Shown here: piece by piece, positions 24,337 to 33,623 of the stretch | Position numbering within the stretch: the first letter of the stretch is position 1 | How the letters are laid out: each line of letters begins with the position of its first letter | Assembly (NCBI GenBank): GCA_014904845.1 | Contig: MU119346.1 | Span: 1-64,000 of the forward strand | DNA: 64,000 nt | Direction: 5' to 3' | From: Acephala macrosclerotiorum | Lineage: Eukaryota > Ascomycota > Leotiomycetes > Helotiales > Mollisiaceae | The notes under the pieces: model-generated | What the model was told of the DNA's origin: nothing | Seen by the model: only the letters and a program-made list of their open reading frames with translations | Database searches by the model: none | Translations under genes and position numbers: made by a program

Positions 24337-25484
24337 TCAGATATCTGACAAATATTCCCTCAACGCTCCTTCAGGGACATCCTTATACAAATACTTCGGG
24401 TACCTTTCAGACAACTCCCAACTCATCTGTTTCAAAAATGTTATCTGCTCCCTCACCCAACTCTCAATCTCCTCCTTACTCACATCACCACTACCTCCTT
24501 TCGCTCTCTTCCCCTTCACATCATCCTCCATCTTTCCCACCCTCTCCCTCAACCTCTCCAACTTCCACTCCAAAAAATGCCCCCTCGTCCCCTCAATATC
24601 ATGATTCTTCGGACTAATACTCCTCAAGCTCGTCCCCGAATCATCCCTTTCAGCATCCGCAAACCCATAGCTAGTTACCATACTAATTCTCTCCATCGAA
24701 TTCCAACTCCTCAACGCCGCATGCGGGGTATGACAGCCTTGCATCACCACAGCAGAACCAGCCTTTGTTCCTCTCGCTTTCAAAACCTCTCCCGTTCCTG
24801 TACGAATAGCGGTCTCGCCACCAGCCATGGTGCTACAGTCAGATAACATGACTACGACGACAATTTGAGTGGAGTCTTTATGCCAGGAATCGATCATCGA
24901 TGCATCGTCTTGGGATTCTGGCAGAAAAGAGGCAGAAGAGAGAGGTAGGGATGGAACTTCCCCTAGTTTATATACGCCTGCTCGTCCTTCCGGGCTGAGT
25001 TGCACGTTTACATATCCGACTTCGCCTTTTCGACCGAGGATTTTAAGAGGGAGACCGAAGGCTTCGCTGATGCATGCGGTTACGGTTGGGTGGTACCACA
25101 TTGAAGTTATCCATTTCGCCGTCTAAGCTCATCAGCATCTACCCTTAAACAAGAGGATGGAGCACGTACCTCTTCAGCACCACCAATGTATCCCGGTGCT
25201 CGTTCCCAGGCTCGGAGATGCTTATCCAGAACTTCTTTCCTGAGCAGGTCTCGTCTGATCATCCGAATCCCTTCTTTGGAGAAGAGTTGGAAGGGCTCGG
25301 TGAAGCACATGTCTGGTGCTGTGGCTGGTTTGGGGAGGTTTAGAGAGGTGAACGAGTGGCGCTTTGTTGGAGGGGTGAAGTCCAAGTGGATGGCGGGGTC
25401 AAAGGGAGGCATCAAAACGGGCTCATATTGCTCTGTTGTCAGAGTTGATGGAGATATGGTCTGAGTTTCTGTTGTTGTTGCCAT
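24337..25484 (-). CDS. 2-oxoglutarate/Fe(II)-dependent oxygenase-like protein
   Basis: Exons 25484-25170 and 25122-24337 (47-nt intron, GTACGT...TTAG) give 1101 nt, 366 aa. The core has the double-stranded beta-helix iron pattern H-x-D (WHKDST, H186 and D188), a distal His at 236 or 239 (GCHTPHAALR), and the 2OG-anchoring Arg about 11 residues later (ERISMVTSY). A Glu/Lys-rich C-terminal helix follows. No targeting signal is seen. Substrate cannot be predicted; many fungal relatives are uncharacterised. It converges with the GH1 gene, leaving a 160-bp gap. Confidence 0.75.
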
Positions 25485-25969
25485 GTCTTAGTATGTCTTT
25501 GCTAAGAGTCGATGGATGGAAGCAATGCTAATAAGTTCTGAGAGGAGGTCCTGGACTTCGGAGTACTTCACAGATTGTTTTATTGTACATCCCACCTTTG
25601 AGCTAGCGCTCAAACCTCAAATTCTCCGACAACTGCTCCCACCCGTCATAAAATCTCCACCTTCTAGGTAGAGAGCCAACCAGTGGCATCATCAATCATC
25701 CCAAAGTTTATGGTCTAGATTTCCTGTTTGGGACTGTGGATCCCAGCCAATCACCTCAAGCTTGGCATATGCTCAAGAACTGCGGTCTTTAATGCTTTCA
25801 TCTTGCTTGCACGTTGTATGCTTCTGTTATGTGTGGCTTATTTCCAATTCCCGTACTCATGAAGTACTCAATGTCCGTCCCGGCAAGCTTCCTCAAAGCG
25901 CCTTTAATGTCCCACTTCGTCCCAGACCTCCACCCCTCCAAATCAACCCTCGCAAATCAACCCTCGCAA
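25485..25969. other. intergenic DNA
   Basis: Promoter side of the oxygenase gene and the 3' flank of the M20 relic. A short direct repeat (AATCAACCCTCGCA, twice in tandem at about 25940-25970) is present. Confidence 0.4.
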
Positions 25970-26450
25970 ATCCACCTCATCAAAACCCCTAATAAATTCA
26001 TGAAAAACAACACAACCTCTAAATACCCCTCCAATACAGCTCTCTCATCAACATCATGCACCCCACCCCTCATCTTACCAACTCGTTATCGCCCCAAATC
26101 CATAAATCTGCCCCGTCAAACCTCAAAATACTTCGTATCCATATTCCCCTGCGCAATCGCTAGAACAACAAGCACATCCTTCCTTTCTCCTTCTTTGTCG
26201 AAAACGTGTTTGATTACTCCCGAGAAGTATTTCCAGGATGAGGATTCGTGGGTTGAGACTGGAGAGGGAGAGGCTCTGCACCAGAAGGATAAAGAGGGGT
26301 GTTTTCGGGGAGGTAGGATGTGGAGTCATCAATTTCATTCCGGGAAACAAAAGTCAGACTGTGCTTCTTTGCAATCGGTTTGATGGTGTTGATTAACGCA
26401 GTTTGAACGCTGGCGAGACTTTACTCGTTGGAGATCCGGTCGTTAATTAT
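25970..26450 (-). pseudogene. M20-family carboxypeptidase S relic (C-terminal part)
   Basis: Fragments in several frames follow the order of Gly-X carboxypeptidase/CPS1 C-termini: RISNE-stop-SLASVQTALINTIKP, then KKHSLTFVS, LYPSGAEPLP, WKYFSGVIKHVFD, RKDVLVVLAIAQGNMDTKYF (family GN-x-DTRY-x-WNLT), then GVHDVDERAVLEGYLE-x-VLFF. Internal stops and at least one frameshift are present and the N-terminal zinc-binding half is missing, so it cannot be an enzyme. Confidence 0.7.
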
Positions 26451-26902
26451 CTCGGACAAGTATCAAGTTGAGAGAACTATACCATCATAAGTATTACCTA
26501 AATCTCTTAAACACAACCTCGCCTCGTTTATAGTATGTTCCGCCAAGCCCTCCACGGAAGTGCTTCTTCTGCTTCTTCCTTTCATCATCTCTAACTTGGA
26601 GAATTTCCCTAGAAGAAACGCCAAAGAACTATTTTGGGATTAAACAATACGTTTTTATCTAATTGGAGCTGGGAAGCCATACTTCTAAGGGTGAGAAAAC
26701 TAAGCCGGAATAAACCGCATTGAATTAGTACTCCCTATTCCCAGAATCCAGCGAGGGGTTCGAGCGCAGAGCGCTCTCGCCACCCATAAATTTTGGTGAG
26801 GAAGTTGACAGATGGGGCAGAAAATCGTGTAATGCCCAGACCTAGCTGCGCTTGAATCCCTCGCTGACTTCTGAGAAGGGCGAGTAAACAACTCACAAGC
26901 CA
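26451..26902. other. intergenic DNA
   Basis: No supported gene. The M20 relic may extend a little into this stretch but I could not align it. Confidence 0.35.
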
Positions 26903-27982
26903 TCAACTTAACAGCAAACCAAGAGCAGCCGCAGCCGCCATCACCACACTCCCCACCATCTCGATGCCGCCCCTGCTCAGCCCAGTAGCATCCGAAGCCT
27001 TCGCGCTGCTTGTACTCGCCGCTGCCGTTGAAGTGGTCGTAGTCCCGTTTCCCACCCATGCACCCCCCAAATACCAACTCCCGACATTCCTCAAGTTCCC
27101 ATCTTCATTCAACATCGGGGCATTCCACCCTATATTACTCGCCGACGACCTGAAAGCCCCAAAATAGGAATATCGCTCCACGGTGGTATCATTATCGAAG
27201 AGCGCGATGGATTGGTTGAAAAATGCTTCGGTGGCTGTTTCTGGGGCATTTGGAAGCGCGAATTCGGTGATCCAGAGTGGCATGCCGGGATATCTAGGAG
27301 GAGAAATGGGTTAGCTGGGAGGTTTTTGCACCGATATTAATGGGGGGATGGGACTAGAGAAAACTGACTTCTGCTTGTACTCTGCAAGATAAGATTGGAC
27401 AACCGAGATGTTGCCAAAGCAATGGATATTCATGAAATCCGCCGTGCAGTTTGAGTTTCGACTGTGACAAGCAGTGTAGAAATTATCCAACCACGTGAAC
27501 CCCGACTCATTCGCATACACTACAGGTGCGCCGACCTTGATACCCATCTTCCTCAACGGATCAAAGTTGAGAATCCAACTTGCAGCTGCTGCATCAGGAG
27601 ATATTTGACTACCTCCAGCCGTGAAGTTGACGTCGGGCTCGTTGAAGCCAAGCACATGCGTGATGTTTCGGCCGTGAGCGATCAAAGAGGTTACGTTGGA
27701 GAGAAAGGAGCTGCCCGTCGTGTTGCTAGCGCCCCAGAGCATCGGCACGAATTCGATGTCGGATTGCGTGAGATTGATGTATTCGGAGGTTGGCGAGATG
27801 CCATAGTTGAAATACCAGGTTAAGCCATCGTTAGGTTGTACGAAAAGCCGATCGTCTCCAGGATTGAGGGTCGGGACGGATGCGAGGCCGCGTTTGGGGG
27901 ATTGGGGGTATTGTGCGAGAATGGAGGATGCGAAAAGGAATGTGAATGTGAATACAGAGAAAATGGAAAGCGTGGCACGCAT
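26903..27982 (-). CDS. GH128-type secreted beta-1,3-glucanase-like protein, probably GPI-anchored
   Basis: Exons 27982-27369 and 27293-26903 (75-nt intron, GTCAGT...CCTAG) give 1005 nt, 334 aa. An N-terminal signal peptide (FLFASSILAQ) is followed by the glycosyl-hydrolase catalytic-core domain. Conserved features include GFNEPD (E115, acid/base), WILNFDPLRKMGIKVGAP, FMNIHCFG and LWITEFA (E215, nucleophile), the pattern of GH128/Asl1-like proteins. A Ser/Thr/Ala linker and a hydrophobic C-terminus (VVMAAAAALGLLLS) suggest a GPI anchor at the wall or plasma membrane. Likely a cell-wall glucan enzyme. Confidence 0.88.
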
Positions 27983-28466
27983 CGTGAAGATTTCACAATG
28001 AAGTGGATCTTGGATGCTGCCTGTAAAGGTGAAGTCGCGAAATAGGAGGAAAGATGAGAGATGCGATCTATGAGAGTTGTGAAAGAGTGAGAGAAAAAGA
28101 ACTTAAATTATTATAATCAATACGTATCTTTACGTCTTAAGCCACATATGTTCTGCGCTGAAGCTATTGACGCCACGACTTTGAAGTTGTTCAAATAGCT
28201 GAAACTAGTTTCATATCCTCAATAGCTGTCCTAATTAGGAATCTAGTGGCGCTCGGGTAAAAAGGGGGAGATGATATCCCCGAGAGCGGGATGCGTTAGA
28301 CTAGATTGGGAGTCGAGGTTGACGAATCTCTATTTTTTCAAGCTGACTTCCCAGAGAACAACTTCCCCAGATTTAACAATTTGTCGATGCTGTTTTTATC
28401 AATTCGCTTTGGCTGTATGAAGTTAAGGGACGGGGTTCTTATAGACCTAGCTAAAAACAGTGCCTT
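27983..28466. other. intergenic DNA
   Basis: Promoter side of the GH128 gene, moderately AT-rich near 28090-28260. No gene seen. Confidence 0.4.
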
Positions 28467-28739
28467 ACGAACATGGGGACAAAAGTCCGTGCGTTCAGGG
28501 CATTTCGCTAACAATTATACCCTATAAGAAATTTGGAACTTTTTTAATTTTTATTAAATCGAGAATTTTTTAATTTATTAAAATACTTCTATCAATTATT
28601 TATGCAGTCCTTTAATTATAAACAATTATTATAAGTAGTTTATTGGGACTTTTGAAATGACGAAAGAGATTTTGATTTTCGACCTTTTTTTTGGTGAGGA
28701 AAATGCCCTGAACGCACGGACTTTTGTCCCCATGTTCGT
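28467..28739. mobile_element. MITE-like element with 39-bp perfect inverted repeats
   Basis: 28467-28505 and 28701-28739 are perfect inverted repeats (ACGAACATGGGGACAAAAG..., 39 bp) around about 195 bp of AT-rich, non-coding DNA. If the terminal A is counted as flank, TTA stands directly outside both ends (28465-28467 and 28739-28741), a 3-bp target duplication of the TWA type used by PIF/Harbinger elements. No transposase is present, so it would depend on another element. Confidence 0.75.
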
Positions 28740-29014
28740 TAGCAAGCGAGGCGCCACCTTCCCTAGATAGGATGCGCTAAACTTAACGAGGCAACGCACC
28801 AGAAGCAATATTACTTCCAGGACATGACTCGTTTGAAGCATGATATCTTTCGAAAAGTCTCCTTCAACAACTCACTATCTCCTCAACTGCACCAGTAAGG
28901 CGCTCGACACTCAGGGTTTCGGAAAGCTGATGACTCGAAGAGGGTTTTGGCATTTTGGGACGTGATGTCTGGTCGAGACTTGGGTTCAATAACCTCCTAT
29001 GGTAGACATTGTGG

Positions 29015-29242
29015 TTAGTACTTTGGCTTGCCAGTACAACCTGGTGGGACTGGGAAGTGGTTGCGAAATTGATAGATGATGAGGGCTGCGACTATGAGAG
29101 TCACGAAGGTTGTTATGATGCGGGATATCCAGCTTTGGTGCTGAGAGGGTAGGAAATCCAGCTCCTTGGGTGTGGGACCCAACGAGCCATCCTTTTCTCC
29201 CATCTTCGATGTTTGAACAAGATCAAGGGAGATTGGAAGCAA
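29015..29242 (-). CDS. hypothetical small single-pass membrane protein
   Basis: 75 codons, or 62 from the second Met. It has one clear hydrophobic segment (IITTFVTLIVAALIIYQF) with a short C-terminal tail containing FPVPPGCTGKPKY. Not recognised. Coding status rests only on the ORF and its sensible membrane topology. Confidence 0.3.
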   Translation of the reverse strand: MLPISLDLVQTSKMGEKDGSLGPTPKELDFLPSQHQSWISRIITTFVTLIVAALIIYQFRNHFPVPPGCTGKPKY

Positions 29243-29712
29243 GACAATATATGATTGGTCCTAAGTTTTGGAAAGAATATCGATTCTGGAATGTGTTGGA
29301 CGCCTTTGATGCAAGCTCTGGGTTATGCGACTTCGACGCCTTTCCCAAACTCAAGGTATCGGAAACGCCTCTCCGTGCGAAAATTCTACTTACGAGCAGT
29401 TTGCAAGATTCTTCAGAATTCTTGCAATTGTGGGTTCGATATGGATGCAAAAGGATGATGCAATTCAGAATCAAAATAACGATAATACCACTTTTGCACT
29501 ATATATATAAAGGCTAATATCACAATATCGGTATTACTTCCGATAGAAATTTTCTATTTATGTGATGTTTGTCGAGATAGGATGATCTAGATGGCGATGC
29601 TATCGCAAATTGAGACTCGGTTCCGTAGTAGGGATATTGGCCGATGGAGTTGGAGGTAGACGGACGTCTGAAGATGGGGGAATTAAAAAAGGCCGATCCC
29701 TAGGAATGGATA
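29243..29712. other. intergenic DNA
   Basis: Overlapping short ORFs in several frames, none recognisable. Confidence 0.35.
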
Positions 29713-29982
29713 GTGAGGATTCATACGGAGGACAAGATGGCTACTATTAGAATTGTAGGAGGCGACGCAGTTGCTGCTGAGCCCGAGCTCTACGTTCACG
29801 ATGTTAAGAGTGTTAAGAATGCGACTATCAATGTCGAAAGCAACAGCCTCAAAGGAGAAGTCGATCTTCTCGGAGCATCAGAACCCGTCTTCAGCCAAGC
29901 AGGTCGCAATGGGAACAGTTTCAGCGAAGATTGTGTCGATCTGAGCGATATATTTGATGATCTTGATGAGCTGGTTGATTGA
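29713..29982 (+). CDS. hypothetical small acidic protein
   Basis: 89 codons (81 from the second Met at 29737). Acidic throughout, ending DIFDDLDELVD, with no signal peptide or membrane segment. Not recognised. The codon pattern and hydrophilic composition look protein-like, but nothing confirms it. Confidence 0.35.
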   Translation: MRIHTEDKMATIRIVGGDAVAAEPELYVHDVKSVKNATINVESNSLKGEVDLLGASEPVFSQAGRNGNSFSEDCVDLSDIFDDLDELVD

Positions 29983-30914
29983 TTAAGGTGATGAGATCTA
30001 GCTAGGTGCGGGGACATTAATATCCATTGCAGTGCTTACTCGGCACTAAAACCACTCGAAAGTCTAACAGATTGTTCGGTCGATGCCACAGCACCTTCGC
30101 AAATTACTTGACCCAGATAATTTGGGGGAAAGCTAGAGATTACGTAATCAGCTCTCTTCGTAAACTAACTGCCGTCAACGCATGTAGTATCGCCTGCCTC
30201 CACTTCTCCTCGCTGCTCTACAAGTTCTCCCTTAATTTAACATTGTCAGTTATGACGTGTGGCGGGGTTTGAAGCGGGATTTCGCTTATAAAATCACGAA
30301 GGGTGATACAGACCGCTGGCAGAAGATGCCGCACCGAGCATTTCCGGCTGGGGGTCCCTGCTTTTAGACGGAGAAAAGAGTGGCCGACTTTGCGATTATG
30401 GGAACATTAAAATCTATATTATCAATTTGTTTTCACGGCCACCATGAATTACTTAGAGATACAAATTTTCATATGTAGGGTTTGTAAGAATTTGTGAGAG
30501 TTTTGAGAAAATTACTGCGAGAAAAACGCTCGATTTATTGAGATATAAGTCGATTTTTTGGTGCAGTAAACGTGCCAAAATCGGCGACTCTTTTCTCCGA
30601 AAAGTTTAAGCGACGGATGATGTGCGGAATCTAAACTTAATTCGTCTCCGCGGAGAACGTTCTGCCAAAGGCGGTCCGTAAAACTGCCGACACCCGTGTA
30701 AACATTCCTTGCGGGATCTGGCTGATTTCTAACCCAGATGCCCTGAGCGACTACTATGAGCAATGATGGAGACGCTGTGTCTCCAGCTATTCTTTGTATA
30801 TAATTACAATCAGAAACTCCTTGAAGATGAATCTCACATCCATCTACCAAATTCAAATCAACAATACAGTCGGGAAATCCTTGAAATCTCATATCTGCCA
30901 GAATTCAAACCAAC
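29983..30914. other. intergenic DNA with an imperfect inverted repeat
   Basis: 30369-30395 (CGGAGAAAAGAGTGGCCGAC...) is inverted with a few differences at 30580-30605, enclosing about 185 bp. This may be a decayed MITE or hairpin. No gene is supported; the minus ORF at 30512-30892 overlaps the repeat. Confidence 0.45.
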
Positions 30915-32284
30915 ATGAGCCCTTCGGTTACCCAGCAGCCACCGCGCCCTAATTTGGAAAACCCTCCAGTTAGCTTCAAGTCAAGGTTTCGAAGAATAGT
31001 TCGCAACTTCACTCCTTCGTAAGTTCCCTTGATATTCGGGACGCAACTTGGACCTGATCTCTGATCTCTTGCTGCAGATGGTTCGCCATTACTATGGGAA
31101 CCGGCATCATCGCGGTTCTGCTCTTCAAACTGCCATACAATGGGACATGGCTGTACGAGTTGTCAATTATCATATTTGTTCTTGACCTTGTACTGTTTGT
31201 TCTCTTCTGCTTGATCTCAGCCTTGCGATACATACTTTATCCCGAAATATGGCAAGCCATGTTACATCACCCGACCGAATCGTTGTTCCTGGGAACCTGC
31301 CCTATGAGCCTTGGCATCCTCGCTCAGATGATCATAAATGTTTGCGTCCCAGCCTGGGGCCCTTGGGCAGCAACTCTGGCTTGGACCTTATGGTGGATCG
31401 AAGTGGTGACGTCTGTGGCAGTCTGCTTCTACCTACCCTTTACCATGTACGTTTTCAGGTTATACCAAATCTCAATTTCATCGTTGGCTAATGGCTGGAC
31501 GCAGGATGTCTGTCCACAAGACTGATATCGCTTCGGTGACAACGCTGTGGCTGCTGCCGATCGTCACAGCAGTTATTTGCGCAGCAACTGGAGGTATGGT
31601 CGCAGGCGCTCTACCGAATCCTATACATGCTCTCTGGACCTTGATTGTCAGCTATATCCTCTGGGGAATCGGTGTACCTCTGGCAATCTTCACGTTGATA
31701 CTATATTATCATCGTTTAACCATGCACAAACTTCCTCCACCAGCCGTCATTTCTTCAGTTTTCCTTCCCCTGGGTCCGCTCGGCGAAGGAGGGTTCGGGA
31801 TCATGAAGATGGGCCAAGTTGCATTGACAGTCTTCCCAGAGACAGGCACGATTATACCTTCTTCTGGCCAGATTGTATATGTGTTTGGCTTCTTGACTGC
31901 TCTTCTGATGTGGGGGTTTGCACTTGCATGGTTATTTTGGGCCTTAGCTTCTTTTGGGAGATCAAAATCTCCGTTCAACATGGGTTGGTGGAGCATCGTA
32001 TTTGCTACAGGTGTCTTTACGGGCTCAACCATAACGTTGGGAGAGGAAATGCCGTCGAGGTTCTTTGATGTTCTTGGAACTGTAAGTTTTCGTTCATCAC
32101 CTTTGTTTGCTATAATGGACTTCGAGGCTAATCCAAATCTTAGATATTCACTGTTATGGTTGTATTGTTCTGGCTGGTCGCTTCTGCATATACATTACGT
32201 GGAACAATCTCCGGGGCTTTGTTCTTTTCGCCAGCTCTCGCAGATCTCCCGGATCGAGAAGAGATGTCGACTATAGAACCTTGA
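30915..32284 (+). CDS. TDT-family sulfite/C4-dicarboxylate transporter (SSU1-like)
   Basis: Exons 30915-31018, 31078-31446, 31505-32081, 32144-32284 (1191 nt, 396 aa; introns 59, 58 and 62 nt). Plasma-membrane efflux carrier of the tellurite-resistance/dicarboxylate transporter family with about ten membrane segments. Diagnostic segments are WFAITMGTG at the first helix, RYILYPEIW, LGTCPMSLGILAQMI, WLLPIVTAVICAATGGMVAG and LPLGPLGEGGF. In yeast and dermatophytes such proteins export sulfite. The C-terminus (REEMSTIEP) is short and cytosolic. Model splices cleanly and the length is typical. Confidence 0.88.
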
Positions 32285-32428
32285 GACTTTGAAAAGCAAC
32301 ACCATCGCAGTAATTGCTCGAGCTTCATGAATATTGGTCCGACTGCCTTCATTATCGATATATGTTTAAATGTATATACTGTAACACTAGATAGATGTAT
32401 TATTATTTTAGATAGATAGATAGATAGC

Positions 32429-32506
<78 letters not shown>

Positions 32507-33623
32507 TACTACTATCGCACGTTAACCGTTGCCTCTTTTGCGATATGCCTAGCTGGGTGGGTGTGATGGGTGAAAGCGCCGGATCGTAAGGAATGATTCC
32601 CTACTACTGCCTAGCTATGTGTAGTAACCCCAACCTTAACTTTGAGCGGTATTTTGCTTGATGTTGATCGAGATAGATGCATATGTGATCGATCTACAGA
32701 ATCCGAGTCCTGTCTGTCCTTCGTAGGCGTGATAGGGCCTGTGCGAGATTCAATGTCAGTGGTATAAAGCCAGTTTCGCGATACAGGGAAGCAGATGTTG
32801 TCGGTGCACCCACGTGTATGATAGAACCTCGTAGAGCTCTAGAGGAAGGAAGCATGGCAGACCGTTCCTCGAAATGGAGAGCTGGGTCTCCAGGATGTGG
32901 GTCAGGAGGGCGTATGTGTCGCATCGACATGTCAGAGGAAGAATATATGAGAATTCCTTAGTCGAAAGATAGTAGAATAAAAAAATCGTAACGAAAAGTT
33001 TCTTACTCTGTACCAAAGATAAAGCATCGTGGATAGAGTCTTCGACGACCTCTACGATAGAGACCGCATGGAGTATATACATAAACCGATACTATTCGCT
33101 GCACCGGTATTCGTGGCTGTAAAACAACATTTAACAAGGAACTTGAAAAGACTCCCTTTGCTTAACTAAGGATCCGAATTATATTACCATTATATATTCC
33201 TGGACAATTACTCAGGCTTATTTATTTCACATAAAATATAAAAATGTCTACGCATATACAAATATTACACTTATGGCTAAATTAAATCTTCTTCAACTCT
33301 CTGGAATCCTCTTATATCTATATTCTAGACGTTAGCGTGTTCGTGGACATCCATGCGTTCCCTGGCCAAGAGGTCTTCCCGGCAAAGGGAGGATTTGATA
33401 GTTTGGCTCTTGGCTAGTTTCGGCATCGCGTATCTACTACGTTGAAAAGCCCCTTTAAAATTTCATTTAATAATATAGGGAAGGCGTCTAGTCGTACATA
33501 TTGTTTATCTTCTATGATTGAGTGGGCGTTTGACTTGAAAGGGGTAGTTTTCAAATTCTTTGCCATATCTCTCACTCACAATAAATTAAGCTCCTAAGAA
33601 TTCAATTTTCTGAAAGTTCAACC
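32285..33623. other. intergenic DNA
   Basis: Contains the GATA microsatellite (annotated separately). Short ORFs near 32690-33080 are not convincing. It also contains the 3' flank of the cysteine-module gene. Confidence 0.4.
32411..32506. repeat. (GATA)n microsatellite
   Basis: About 24 tandem GATA units with one GCTA interruption near the start. Located 130 bp after the transporter stop codon. Confidence 0.97.

Noticed and set aside
32411..32506. GATA repeat as a CRISPR-like array
   Set aside because: Pure tetranucleotide microsatellite; no spacers, and the genome is eukaryotic.
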